DNA from: Flavobacterium luteolum
GTDB lineage: Bacteria; Bacteroidota; Bacteroidia; Flavobacteriales; Flavobacteriaceae
Direction: 5' to 3'
NCBI RefSeq assembly: GCF_027111275.1
Contig: NZ_CP114286.1
Span: 868,001-932,000 of the forward strand
Length of the DNA: 64,000 nt
Positions 1 through 8,302 of the stretch are shown in pieces (the first letter of the stretch is position 1; the number at the start of each line of letters is the position of its first letter). Both the position numbers and the translations under genes were made by a program. The notes beneath the pieces were generated by a model that worked only from the letters and a program-made list of their open reading frames with translations, had not been told where the DNA came from and ran no database searches.

Positions 1-263
1 ATTTTAAACAACAGTTGTCCTTTTTTTACAAACTGTCCTTCGTCAACATATATATTTTGTAAAAACCCTTTTTCTTGGGCGCGAAGTTCGATATTACGAA
101 CCGATCTAATTTGTGAAACGTATTCTTTAGTAAACGAAGTATCAATTCTAACCGGATTAGTAACGGTAAATTTTTCAACTTCTTCTTTTTCTTCTTTTTT
201 AGATGTGCAGCTCGTTAAGCACACCAAGGCCATTAAGCCTGTGAAAACAATGATTTTTTTCAT
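1..263 (-). CDS. RND efflux periplasmic adaptor (HlyD/AcrA family), N-terminal part
   Basis: Reading leftwards from an ATG at 263, about 87 residues run off the window edge. The protein starts with a lipoprotein signal ending in a lipobox-like LTSC, so it is probably anchored in the inner membrane. A short acidic linker (KKEEKEEVEKF) follows. The next segment contains VRNIELRAQEKGFLQNIYVDEGQFVKKGQLLF, written here in two parts: a beta strand leading to GFLQNIYV, then the DEGQFVKKGQLLF turn typical of the biotinyl-lipoyl-like domain of membrane-fusion proteins. Such adaptors link an inner-membrane RND pump to an outer-membrane channel; the pump genes would lie left of the window. The family call is firm, the substrate unknown. 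Confidence 0.85.
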   Translation of the reverse strand, partial: MKKIIVFTGLMALVCLTSCTSKKEEKEEVEKFTVTNPVRIDTSFTKEYVSQIRSVRNIELRAQEKGFLQNIYVDEGQFVKKGQLLFK

Positions 264-441
264 GATTTAGTTTGGAAATTAAGCGATTGAATGCTTTGGA
301 ATAAAAATTCCTTTTGGATGTTAAAATGCATCAGTCAGCCTTAGTCCAGACCATAACTTTCATATAAGCGGAAGTAGAAAAAATATACAACAGCAAGATA
401 CGCAGAGATCAAAACTCAGGTAACCGATGTATACTTTAGAA

Positions 442-822
442 TCAAATTCTTAATACTCGTTGAGTAATATAGATAGGATTTGAATGCCCAAATATAGGCG
501 CAGAAAATTTTAAACGATTAGAATCATTCGCTGCAGACTGATCTGAAAGTGCCAGATACAAAGTGTCTACCAAACTATACGAAGCAGTAAAATATTTGTT
601 CGTAAGTAAATCAACATCTTCGCCACCAACAAGATCTTCTTCTAAATCAATATCTGTAGCTTCTTCAATTGTTGAAGTCCCACGATCTTGATTAGTAAAT
701 TTAACTCTGTGTTTTTGTAGATGATGGTGATTATGAGGACCAAAAGTATTTGCATTCAAATATTGGCCTCCGCCAAACAGAAGCATATTCATGAATACTA
801 AAAATACTATTAACTTTCTCAT
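442..822 (-). CDS. Small exported protein of unknown function
   Basis: 126 residues with an N-terminal hydrophobic signal segment (about residues 1-18), a histidine cluster (HNHHHLQKH, about residues 31-39), an acidic stretch around residues 55-70 and a mixed C-terminal half. I do not recognise a catalytic domain. It lies upstream of the efflux adaptor gene on the same strand, 178 bp away, so it could be the first gene of that efflux operon. The His-rich stretch after the signal peptide could bind metal, which would fit a heavy-metal or RND context, but that is inference only. Confidence 0.6.
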   Translation of the reverse strand: MRKLIVFLVFMNMLLFGGGQYLNANTFGPHNHHHLQKHRVKFTNQDRGTSTIEEATDIDLEEDLVGGEDVDLLTNKYFTASYSLVDTLYLALSDQSAANDSNRLKFSAPIFGHSNPIYITQRVLRI

Positions 823-1014
823 TTCGGTGCGAAAGTAATAAAAGAATTAAAACAAAAAAAGATTTTTTAACAAGCTTTAACAGTTACATAAAATGAAAAC
901 GTTTTCGGTAACTTTTTATATGAAGATTAGATGAAGAAAAGCAACATCCGATTCAAAAAATGCAATATAAACAACTACAAAACAAATATTTATACAAACA
1001 AAAAAATTACTTTT

Positions 1015-1419
1015 CTATAGCTTAATTTCCATTATTGTAAATTCCTGTCCAGCTTTGACAAATGTTTTATGAGTATCTGTAAGTCCCATTTTTTCATAAA
1101 AAGACTTTTTGTTGCTTCTGGCATTACACCAAACTTTTTGCAAATCTTTACTTTTTGCAAATTCCAAAATATATTTTAAGAGATAAGACGCAATTCCTCT
1201 TCCCTGATATTCTTCTAAAGTAGCCAGTTTTCTAAACTGCATTTCTTTCCCTTCAATAAAACAAGAAACTATAGAAACTAATTGATCATCTTCAAAAACT
1301 CCAAAATGAAATCCAGCATTGTCTTCGTCTAACTTTACAAATTCAAAAGGCTGTTCTGGCCACATTACTTCATGACGAATCTGCCAAGTATCTGATGCTT
1401 TTATTGCTTTAATTTCCAT
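1015..1419 (-). CDS. GNAT family N-acetyltransferase
   Basis: 134 residues, a normal size for a single-domain GNAT enzyme that transfers acetyl from acetyl-CoA to an amine. The acetyl-CoA pyrophosphate-binding motif A is visible as YQGRGIASYLL at residues 71-81 (Q/RxxGxG/A pattern). It is followed by the usual helix and the strand KVWCNAR, and by SFYEKMGL near residue 106, typical of motif B. It has no signal peptide and should be cytoplasmic. The substrate cannot be read from sequence. It stands alone, divergent from the barrel gene to its right. Confidence 0.85.
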   Translation of the reverse strand: MEIKAIKASDTWQIRHEVMWPEQPFEFVKLDEDNAGFHFGVFEDDQLVSIVSCFIEGKEMQFRKLATLEEYQGRGIASYLLKYILEFAKSKDLQKVWCNARSNKKSFYEKMGLTDTHKTFVKAGQEFTIMEIKL

Positions 1420-1593
1420 AAGTATCTATTAAATCTTTCCAAAAATAATTCATTTTAATCTGATTAGAAAAAGTAAAACAAAAATCAGACATAACTAACT
1501 ATCAAAACTTTACATAAAAATAAATCAGACAAATCATTCAATTCTAATCTATTATGTTTATTTTTATAGAACCAAAATCAAACAGCTTCCGTT

Positions 1594-2157
1594 ATGAAAA
1601 AATTCTTTTTAGCAGCATTTTTATGTATTTGTGCCAATGGATTTGCGCAATTAATACAAATAGGACCGCAATTTTCGACCAATATTACTTCTGTCGATGC
1701 AAAAAATTTCAGCTCCGACCATACGAATACAGGAATTGGCTTTGCCGCTTTTGCTCGAGTAAATCTTACCGTTTTTTATGCGCAAGGCGAATTTGGTTAT
1801 GCCCAAAGTAATTTCAGCGTTTTTCAAGACGGAAGAGGAGAAACCGAATTTAAACTGTCTGGAACCGATGCTACTTTAATTGCCGGTTTTAAAATCATTC
1901 CGCTTGGAAAAATAGGTAATGTAAGAGTTTTTGCGGGATACAATTGGAAGAATTATTCAGACATAAGCAGCAATAATAATCTAAATTCTATTGCTTTTGA
2001 AAGAAACAATCACAGTATACTTGGAGGTGTTGGAGTCGATGTTTGGAGACTTACTTTTGATATAAGGTATCTTGCAGGACTTAGTGATATAGATGCTTCT
2101 AATGGAGAAATTAAAACTGGAGTAACAAACTTTTCGCTAGGATTTAAATTTTTATAA
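1594..2157 (+). CDS. Outer-membrane beta-barrel protein (porin-like family)
   Basis: 187 residues with a clear signal peptide (MKKFFLAAFLCICANGFA, cleavage before Q). The rest alternates short amphipathic strands, with frequent aromatic residues near strand ends (VRVFAGYNWKNYS, VWRLTFDIRYLAGL) and a C-terminal aromatic residue near the end (LGFKFL). This is the pattern of small Bacteroidota outer-membrane barrels (PorT/OmpW-like size, 8-10 strands). The ATG at 1594 is preferred because the signal peptide begins there. A shared terminator lies between it and the convergent gene to the right. The specific role is unknown. Confidence 0.75.
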   Translation: MKKFFLAAFLCICANGFAQLIQIGPQFSTNITSVDAKNFSSDHTNTGIGFAAFARVNLTVFYAQGEFGYAQSNFSVFQDGRGETEFKLSGTDATLIAGFKIIPLGKIGNVRVFAGYNWKNYSDISSNNNLNSIAFERNNHSILGGVGVDVWRLTFDIRYLAGLSDIDASNGEIKTGVTNFSLGFKFL

Positions 2158-2170
2158 AACATAAAGCCAT

Positions 2171-2203
2171 AAAAAAAGGGAATCAGTTGATTCCCTTTTT
2201 TTA
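2171..2203. terminator. Bidirectional intrinsic terminator
   Basis: Seven A, then GGGAATCA-gt-TGATTCCC, then seven T. The symmetric A and T runs let it stop both the barrel gene (ending 2157) and the converging gene (ending 2204). Confidence 0.85.
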
Positions 2204-2818
2204 TTATATTTTAACGTAATAACTTTCCTCGTTATCATTTTTTATCTTCTCGACTCCGTTTTCAGTTTTAACAGCTACATTAATAACATGCAATATGTTT
2301 GCTTTTTCATTAATACTGCAGTTCCAAACTGTTCCATCTGAAAGAATAATTTCTGAGAATACTGACACTGTCGCACTATTGTCATTGTAAACTAAATTTT
2401 CTGTTTTTAGAAGTTTCTTTACTTTCGTCTTTTTATCTACTTCATAAAACAATATTTCGTTTTCTTTAATTTCGATCAATTCATCAAAACTAGATTGACT
2501 ACTGTCTGGCGATGCTGTTGTTGACCAAACTGGTTGACTTCCTGTTCTTTCCCAAGTTCCAATAACGTTGCTTAAAATTTCTTTTCTCAACAGTCCGCGC
2601 AAAGTATCTACTTTATTAACAGCATCTTTTCCAATCTCATTGTCTGGTTTAATTTTAGCTGCTAAAGAGAATAAATCTATTGCCTTGGCAAAATCGGCTT
2701 TTTTGTAGTAGGAAACTGCTAATTCGTATTTACTTTTTTGAAATGCGGTTTTTTGATCATTTTGTCCAAAGAACTGGAATGTATTTAACAATACAATAAG
2801 TACAAAAATATTTTTCAT
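2204..2818 (-). CDS. Exported TPR-like protein of unknown function
   Basis: An upstream in-frame ATG exists at 2851, but the start at 2818 places a signal peptide (MKNIFVLIVLLNTFQFFGQ) at the N-terminus and gives 204 residues. Just after it, residues about 30-65 (YELAVSYYKKADFAKAIDLFSLAAKIKPDN) form one tetratricopeptide-like helical pair. The C-terminal part contains a conserved-looking beta-rich segment beginning VIGTWERTGSQPVW, as in lipocalin-like extracytoplasmic domains of Flavobacteriia. No catalytic residues stand out. Probably periplasmic; function unknown. Confidence 0.65.
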   Translation of the reverse strand: MKNIFVLIVLLNTFQFFGQNDQKTAFQKSKYELAVSYYKKADFAKAIDLFSLAAKIKPDNEIGKDAVNKVDTLRGLLRKEILSNVIGTWERTGSQPVWSTTASPDSSQSSFDELIEIKENEILFYEVDKKTKVKKLLKTENLVYNDNSATVSVFSEIILSDGTVWNCSINEKANILHVINVAVKTENGVEKIKNDNEESYYVKI

Positions 2819-2920
2819 TGGGGGGCGTGGTATTTTCTTAGTATTCTGCAAACCTAGTCTATTTTAGAGAAATATTCCTATATTTCTCTATATTTTAGAC
2901 ATTTTTAATGTTTTTCAAAA

Positions 2921-2962
2921 AAATAAAGCTGCTTTATTAAATAAAGCAGCCTTATTTTTTAT
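2921..2962 (-). terminator. Intrinsic terminator of the M1 aminopeptidase gene
   Basis: Read on the minus strand: AAGGCTGCTTTATT, a short AA loop, AATAAAGCAGC, then a T-rich run. It lies 20 bp beyond the stop codon at 2982. Confidence 0.8.
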
Positions 2963-2981
2963 TTTATTAAAATTTAAATAA

Positions 2982-4859
2982 TTATTTAACATTTAAAATA
3001 TTATTTTCGGGAGTTGCATCCATAAAAATACCTCCATCTAACTGAATTTGGGCTATTTTCTTTGCACTTTTCAGAATTATTTTGGCTGTTTTTTGATTTT
3101 TCTCCCAAATTGCCGGCGTTTGATGAAGTGTGACTTTCGATTTATCAGCGTAAGTAATAATAACATCAAATGGAATTGCAAAACCTCCAATATTATCTAT
3201 TGTTATAGTTTTTTTATCAGCAGAAATACCTTTTACAGTGATATCTAAATAGTTGTTGGTAAAAAACCAATTATTAAAAAACCAATTTAAATTCTTGCCT
3301 GTTGCAGTATTAAACGAATTAAAATAATCCCATGGAATTGGATGCTTTCCATTCCAATTATCCATATAAGTATGTAAGGCCTTCTTAAACAAATCGTCTC
3401 CTAACAGGTCTTTCAAAGCCAAATAAGAAAGAGAAGCCTTACCGTAAGAATTGTTTCCATAACCTGCTCCAGAAACCTGTGTAGACATTGTTATAATGGG
3501 CTGATCTTGTTCTGAAGATCGATCGTTTATATAATGCTTTACTCTGAATTCTTTATAAAAATTATCCGCAGCTTCTTTGCCATGTTCGGCAATTCCGATT
3601 AAATATTCAAAAGTTGTCGCCCATCCTTCGTCCATAAATGCGTAACGCGTTTCATTGATTCCCATATAAAAAGGGAAATAAGTATGTGCTACTTCATGAT
3701 CTTGAACTAACTGTGCAAAAATAGGATCGCCCATTTGCGAGTCGTTGCACATCATTGGATATTCCATATCGGCAAAACCTTGAAAAGCCGTCATTTTTGA
3801 AAACGGATACGGAACTCCCGGCCAGTTGTTAGAAAACCAATCTAAAGCATATTGATTGTTCTTTACAGAGTTCACAAAATCTGTTCCTTTAACATCGTAA
3901 GCCGCCTGAACGCTCGCACGACGATTTGTTTTCTTGTCGACAACAACACTGCTAGCATCCCATAAATAATGGTCGCTTAAACCAAAACATACATCGGTTA
4001 TATTTTTAGCTTCAAACTTCCAGACATTCCAATCATATTGTTTCGTTACGATACCGCTTTTCATTTCCTGCTCGTTTGCAATATGCAGAATTTCATCTGT
4101 CGTGTATGATTTTTTCAAACGTGAAGCAAACTCAGGCTGTAAAACCTCATCTGGATTCAATAAATCTCCTGTTGCATAAACAACATAATTTTTGGGTGCT
4201 TTTACAGAAAAAACATAATCATTAAAATCATTATAAAATTCTTGACGATCTGTATGAGGTAATCTATCCCAGCCATTGTAATCGTCAAAAACAGAAACAC
4301 GAGGATAACTATACGCTACAAAAAAAGTAGTTTCGTCAATCTGTCCTTCACGCCCACTCTCTTTAGACAAAGGATAATTCCACTGAATATTTATAGTAGT
4401 TTTTGAATGCGGTAAAATCGGTTTTTGCAATTTCACATTTCCAACCGTTCCCCATTTTCTAGCATCTTCTTTGTATACTTCATTTTCAACTTTTAATGAA
4501 GTAATTGTTAATCCGTCGCTTAAAAAATCTTCGCTCACATCGTTTCCACGAGACGAAGTAGGTTTATGAAGATTATTTACAAAACGAATAGCCAAGTTTC
4601 TTAAAGTATCTTTACTATTGTTTTCATAAATAATGGTTTCTGTACCCGTAACCAATCTGGCTTTAGGGTCTACTGAGATTTCCATATTGTACTTTCCACG
4701 GTTCTGCCAATAGTTTACGCCAGGTTTTCCGTCTTTAGAACGTGTTCCGTTTTCGTAGGCTTTTTTTATATTTCGCGGCATGTAAAGCTCTTGAGCAATA
4801 GTATCTTGGGCAAAAAGAACGAATGCTATTAATGCAAATTGCAAAAATCTCTTTTTCAT
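2982..4859 (-). CDS. M1 family zinc aminopeptidase, exported
   Basis: 625 residues. A signal peptide (about 1-22, ending IAQ) sends it to the periplasm or beyond. The gluzincin zinc site is complete: H388-E-V-A-H392 with the third ligand E411 in MDEGWATTFE. The exopeptidase loop that is GAMEN in classical M1 enzymes reads FADMEYP (about 363-368), as in the divergent M1 enzymes of Bacteroidota. An N-terminal beta domain precedes the catalytic domain and a helical/beta C-terminal part follows. It should remove N-terminal residues from peptides in the envelope. A TAAATTTG promoter box is visible at 4921-4928 (minus strand), giving a leader of about 55 nt. The gene is monocistronic with its own terminator. 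Confidence 0.92.
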   Translation of the reverse strand: MKKRFLQFALIAFVLFAQDTIAQELYMPRNIKKAYENGTRSKDGKPGVNYWQNRGKYNMEISVDPKARLVTGTETIIYENNSKDTLRNLAIRFVNNLHKPTSSRGNDVSEDFLSDGLTITSLKVENEVYKEDARKWGTVGNVKLQKPILPHSKTTINIQWNYPLSKESGREGQIDETTFFVAYSYPRVSVFDDYNGWDRLPHTDRQEFYNDFNDYVFSVKAPKNYVVYATGDLLNPDEVLQPEFASRLKKSYTTDEILHIANEQEMKSGIVTKQYDWNVWKFEAKNITDVCFGLSDHYLWDASSVVVDKKTNRRASVQAAYDVKGTDFVNSVKNNQYALDWFSNNWPGVPYPFSKMTAFQGFADMEYPMMCNDSQMGDPIFAQLVQDHEVAHTYFPFYMGINETRYAFMDEGWATTFEYLIGIAEHGKEAADNFYKEFRVKHYINDRSSEQDQPIITMSTQVSGAGYGNNSYGKASLSYLALKDLLGDDLFKKALHTYMDNWNGKHPIPWDYFNSFNTATGKNLNWFFNNWFFTNNYLDITVKGISADKKTITIDNIGGFAIPFDVIITYADKSKVTLHQTPAIWEKNQKTAKIILKSAKKIAQIQLDGGIFMDATPENNILNVK

Positions 4860-5015
4860 ATGTGATTCTTAGGTCTTTAAATTGTTTGGTATATATGACT
4901 GCTGCTTGGCAACAATGTTACAAATTTAATTATTAATTGTTAATGGTGAATTGTGAAATGCGAGTCGTGAAATGTAAAATGCGAAAAACCTTTATTTCAC
5001 ATTTCACATTTCACA

Positions 5016-5053
5016 AAAAAGAAAAACCGTCTATCACCTAAAGCAACAGACGG
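5016..5053 (-). terminator. Intrinsic terminator of the aldehyde dehydrogenase gene
   Basis: Minus strand: CCGTCT, a 15-nt loop, AGACGG, then TTTTTCTTTTTT. It starts about 30 bp past the stop at 5082. A second inverted pair built from TGTGAAATG-type repeats follows at 4945-5015. Confidence 0.7.
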
Positions 5054-5081
5054 CATCTACAATTAATATATAACCTGAAGA

Positions 5082-6662
5082 CTACAAAATATAATCAGTA
5101 TTAATAAAATTCGATTCTTTGCTGTTAAGCAATTCCTGCAGAATCTCATTATTATAATCAATATCTTTTGAAGCTACAAACGTACGAATTGAGAAAGAGC
5201 GCAAAGCATCTGGAATACTCAAAGTTCCTACAGCAGAATCTTTTCTTCCTGTGAAAGGGAAAGCATCTGGACCTCTTTGGCAAGAGCTATTTAAGTTTAC
5301 TCGACAAACTAAGTTAACTAGAGCATCAATTAACGGAGCAAGTGTTTTTATATCTTTTCCAAATAAACTTACTTGTTGTCCGTAATTTGATTCTGCCATA
5401 TCTTTCAATGGTTCTTTAATATCTTTAAAAGAAAGTACAGGAACAACAGGCCCAAATTGTTCTTCGTGATAAACACGCATTTCTTTGTTTACTGGATATA
5501 AAACTGCTGGAAAAATATAATTATCAGTATGTTTTCCTCCTTTTTCATTAATCACTTTTGCTCCTTTGTGAAGAGCGTCATCAATTAAACCTTGAATATA
5601 TTTTGGTTTATCTGTTTCTGGAAGCGGCGTTAATGAAACTCCTTTTTCCCACGGATTTCCAAAAACCAAACTGTCTACTTTTTCAGCAAAACGTTTGTTG
5701 AATTCTTCCGAAATTGATTCGTGAACATACAACACTTTTAGAGCCGTACAACGCTGTCCGTTAAAAGATAAACTTCCTGTGATACATTCCTGAATAGCCA
5801 AATCCAAATCAGCATCTGGTAGAATAATTGCTGGATTTTTAGCTTCTAAACCTAAAATTAAACGCAATCTGTTTTTGTTAGGGTGCTGATCCTGTAAAGC
5901 AATCGCCGATTTACTGTTTCCAATTAATGCCAAAACATCAATTTTTCCAGATTTCATTATTGGAGAAGCCACTTCACGTCCTCTACCATAAACAATATTA
6001 ATTACACCTTTTGGAAAACTGCTTCTGAAAGCTTCCAACAATGGCGAAATACATAAAACACCATGTTTAGCAGGTTTGAAGATTACAGTATTTCCCATAA
6101 TCAAAGCTGGAATCAACAATGAGAAAGTTTCGTTTAAAGGATAATTATACGGGCCAAGACATAAAACCACTCCAAGAGGCCCACGGCGAATCATGGCGTT
6201 TACACCTTGCACTTTTTCAAAATGTGAACTACGACCGTTTAATTCCTTGTAGCTTGCAATGGTATCGTAAATATATTCTACCGTTCTGTCGAATTCTTTT
6301 TGCGAATCTCCAAGGTTTTTTCCAATTTCCCACATCAAAAGTTTTACTACTTCTTCACGGGTTTCTTTCATTTGTTTCACAAATTTTTCCATGCATTTAA
6401 TGCGATCCACTACTTTCATAGTTGGCCATAAACCTTGGCCCATATCGTATGCATTGGTAGCAGCTTCGACAACTTCTGCTGCTTCTTTTTCTCCCATAAA
6501 AGGGATAGATCCTAATAAAGTAGGCGAATACTTTTCAGTTGAAGAAATAGTAGAAAACACAGGTGTGGTTTGCCCTGTCCATTGTTTCAATTCTCCATTT
6601 ACAAGATAAGTATCTTGATTTATCAAACTTTTAATCTGATATTCTTCTGGTATAAAACTCAT
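5082..6662 (-). CDS. gapN: NADP-dependent glyceraldehyde-3-phosphate dehydrogenase-like aldehyde dehydrogenase
   Basis: 526 residues, cytoplasmic, with a full aldehyde dehydrogenase domain. N174 sits in PYNYP, the general base E273 in LGLEAKNPA and the nucleophile C305 in [18 protein letters not shown] and the overall length match the non-phosphorylating GapN branch, which oxidises glyceraldehyde-3-phosphate to 3-phosphoglycerate and makes NADPH, bypassing GapA and Pgk. The alternative is another semialdehyde dehydrogenase of the same superfamily, so the gene symbol is given with reserve. It is separated from the upstream rhodanese gene by a terminator and so is probably its own unit. Confidence 0.82.
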   Translation of the reverse strand: MSFIPEEYQIKSLINQDTYLVNGELKQWTGQTTPVFSTISSTEKYSPTLLGSIPFMGEKEAAEVVEAATNAYDMGQGLWPTMKVVDRIKCMEKFVKQMKETREEVVKLLMWEIGKNLGDSQKEFDRTVEYIYDTIASYKELNGRSSHFEKVQGVNAMIRRGPLGVVLCLGPYNYPLNETFSLLIPALIMGNTVIFKPAKHGVLCISPLLEAFRSSFPKGVINIVYGRGREVASPIMKSGKIDVLALIGNSKSAIALQDQHPNKNRLRLILGLEAKNPAIILPDADLDLAIQECITGSLSFNGQRCTALKVLYVHESISEEFNKRFAEKVDSLVFGNPWEKGVSLTPLPETDKPKYIQGLIDDALHKGAKVINEKGGKHTDNYIFPAVLYPVNKEMRVYHEEQFGPVVPVLSFKDIKEPLKDMAESNYGQQVSLFGKDIKTLAPLIDALVNLVCRVNLNSSCQRGPDAFPFTGRKDSAVGTLSIPDALRSFSIRTFVASKDIDYNNEILQELLNSKESNFINTDYIL

Positions 6663-6699
6663 AATTTGGTTATTTAATGGTCTGGTAATTCATTTTCAA

Positions 6700-6730
6700 A
6701 AGAAAAAAGAGGCTTTTTTAGTGCCTCTTC
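6700..6730 (-). terminator. Intrinsic terminator after the rhodanese gene
   Basis: Minus strand: AGAGGC, loop ACTAAAAAA, GCCTCT, followed by TTTTTC. It lies directly after the stop at 6736 and before the start of the dehydrogenase gene. Confidence 0.8.
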
Positions 6731-6735
6731 TTCTT

Positions 6736-7047
6736 TTATGGTTGTACTGTTTCGCCTTCCCAATCCAGGATTCCTCCAAGCAGATTGTAGGCGTTTTCGA
6801 TACCCAATTCGTTCATAATCTGACACGCTTTTGCGCTTCTAGCTCCAGAACGGCAGTATACGTAATAATTTTTATTTTTGTCTAATTCTTCGATTTCATA
6901 GATAAATGCCTGCCCTTTATTGATATCAATATTTAGAGCATTCTCAATGTAGCCGTCATTAAATTCGTCTTCAGTTCTTACATCAAGTATAACTGCATTT
7001 TCGTCAGTCTCTAACTGAGCAACCCAATCTTCTTGTGATAAATTCAT
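6736..7047 (-). CDS. Single-domain rhodanese-like sulfurtransferase
   Basis: The ATG at 7047 (MNLSQEDW) is chosen over an in-frame ATG at 7086, because a TAATTTTA box (minus strand, 7065-7072) fits a promoter between them. This gives 103 residues. The CDC25-type fold shows LDVRTEDEFNDGYIENALNI, and the active-site loop C65-RSGARS has the catalytic cysteine that carries persulfide. Such proteins move sulfane sulfur between cytoplasmic acceptors. It is divergent from the Crp/Fnr gene and close to other persulfide-handling genes, which suggests a role in the same network. Confidence 0.88.
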   Translation of the reverse strand: MNLSQEDWVAQLETDENAVILDVRTEDEFNDGYIENALNIDINKGQAFIYEIEELDKNKNYYVYCRSGARSAKACQIMNELGIENAYNLLGGILDWEGETVQP

Positions 7048-7408
7048 AATAAAATGTGTTTTTGTAAAATTACGACGTTTCTCCATATGAAAAACGTACC
7101 AAATGCGATTTCGATTATTATTCTCAGAAAACGTTTTAGAGAAAGTATTATAATCAGTGAATTACAAATTTAGTTACTATTTTCAAAAATTCAGCCTACA
7201 AAATCGATAGAAAATAGGATTTTTTCATTTATATAAAATTAATCTTAAATCTAGTTTTCTGATAATTATTCCCATCTCAAACCCTTATCTTTGCAATCAA
7301 TCATATATTTTTATTCGATTTTGATAAAAATATTCGCCACGAATTACACGAATTCTCACGAATTAATTGTTTTGAATTAATGCAATTGGCGGCAAAAAAA
7401 TCTACAAT
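7048..7408 (+). promoter_or_regulatory. Divergent rhodanese / crp intergenic region with crp promoter and repeat
   Basis: A perfect TAnnTTTG box (TATCTTTG, 7286-7293) points toward the Crp/Fnr gene and predicts a leader of about 110 nt. Part of that leader (7334-7368) is a dispersed repeat (CGCCACGAATTACACGAATT type) whose inverted partner lies after the gene at 8200-8228. I found no good copy of the RTRAY-N4-GTYAY palindrome at the activating position, so self-activation is not indicated. Confidence 0.6.
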
Positions 7409-8035
7409 ATGCAGCATTCATTAAAAACCATTTTTCCTAATTTCTCTAACGAGCTTATCGCTACAATAGAAGAAAACGGAAGTCTTCAGGATTTTGAAAC
7501 CGGAACCATTTTAATGCGCACCGGACAGTATATTAAAAATACAGTTTTGATTATTAAAGGTAAAATCAAAATCTATCGCGAAGGAGAAGATGGCGGAGAG
7601 TTTTTAATGTATTATCTACAGCCAGGGCAAGCCTGTGCTATCTCGATGATCTGTACTGCCAAAAGCGAAAAAAGTCAGATTATGGCAAAAGTCGTAGAAG
7701 ATGTTACCGTGATGATGATTCCGTTGCAATTGATGGACAAATGGATGATGGAACATAGAAGTTGGTACGAATTTGTAATTGAAACCTACAGAAGCCGTTT
7801 TGAAGAAGTTCTCGAAGTGGTTGATAATATTGCTTTCCGTTCTATGGATGAAAGATTAGAGTTTTACCTAAAACGTCATTCCGATGCTTGCGGCTGTTCT
7901 GAGGTAAATCTCTCACACCAAGAAATCGCAACCGAATTGAATACTTCGCGTGAAGTGGTTTCCAGATTACTCAAAAAAATGGAACAGCGAGGTTTAGTCA
8001 AACTCAACAGAAACCAGATTGAGTTATTGAAATAG
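7409..8035 (+). CDS. Crp/Fnr family transcriptional regulator
   Basis: 208 residues: a cNMP-binding-like beta-roll (about 20-115), a long dimer helix (about 118-145) and a winged HTH (about 165-205). The recognition helix TSREVVSRLLKKME carries R181, E182, S185 and R186, mixing Crp-type and FNR-type contact residues; the FNR-type serine suggests a TGA-core half-site. Four cysteines are present (C76, C82, C161, C163), but not the N-terminal cluster of E. coli FNR. The canonical cAMP-binding motif is not obvious. Cytochrome bd, TauE and the persulfide dioxygenase are nearby, and matching palindromes lie in front of them, so this is the likely local regulator. It may sense thiols, sulfide or redox state through the cysteines (inference). 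Confidence 0.9.
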   Translation: MQHSLKTIFPNFSNELIATIEENGSLQDFETGTILMRTGQYIKNTVLIIKGKIKIYREGEDGGEFLMYYLQPGQACAISMICTAKSEKSQIMAKVVEDVTVMMIPLQLMDKWMMEHRSWYEFVIETYRSRFEEVLEVVDNIAFRSMDERLEFYLKRHSDACGCSEVNLSHQEIATELNTSREVVSRLLKKMEQRGLVKLNRNQIELLK

Positions 8036-8040
8036 TTTTT

Positions 8041-8127
8041 TTTTAGCCACAGATTAAAAGGATTATTAGGATTTCTTTTTATTAAGAATGGAAAAATCCA
8101 TCTAATCCTTTTAATCTGTGGCTAAAA
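8041..8127. repeat. Long inverted repeat after crp (GCCACAGATTAAAAGGATTA family)
   Basis: Perfect 25-bp arms at 8041-8065 and 8103-8127 around a 37-nt loop. The same core (GCCACAGATTAAAA / TTTTAATCTGTGGC) recurs at 15764-15877 and 37950-38068. It may act as a bidirectional terminator for crp. Confidence 0.8.
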
Positions 8128-8135
8128 TATTTTCT

Positions 8136-8230
8136 CTTGTCAGGCTGAGCGAAGTCGAAGCCCCGCAAAGCATTTCGGCTTCACTTAATGTGACAAAATA
8201 ATTCGTGAAAATTCGTGAATTCGTGGCGAA
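8136..8230. repeat. Dispersed repeat mosaic between crp and tauE
   Basis: Holds a hairpin whose outer arms are TTGTCA and TGACAA and inner arms GAAGCC and GGCTTC (8138-8195). It is followed by ATTCGTGAAAATTCGTGAATTCGTGGCG-like DNA (8200-8228), the inverted partner of 7334-7368. Confidence 0.65.
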
Positions 8231-8242
8231 AAAAAAGCTTCT

Positions 8243-8286
8243 GTGATAAATGTTACTGTAGGATTCTAATTTCCGAGGCAACTTTG
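8243..8286 (+). promoter_or_regulatory. Predicted Crp/Fnr-type operator and promoter of tauE
   Basis: Palindrome GTGAT-AAAT-GTTAC at 8243-8256, then 22 bp, then a -7 box CAACTTTG at 8279-8286 (one mismatch to TAnnTTTG). The spacing equals that upstream of the persulfide dioxygenase gene and places the site near -41.5 relative to a probable start, the class II activator position. Confidence 0.65.
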
Positions 8287-8302
8287 CATTAAAATAAATG
8301 CA

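Noticed and set aside
1554..1811. 85-codon plus-strand frame
   Set aside because: Overlaps the barrel gene in a different frame; the barrel gene has a signal peptide and coherent strands.
7096..7109. GTACC-AAAT-GCGAT as a Crp/Fnr site for the rhodanese gene
   Set aside because: Only 7 of 10 arm positions fit the consensus and the spacing to the -7 box is off by one; not strong enough to include in the regulon.
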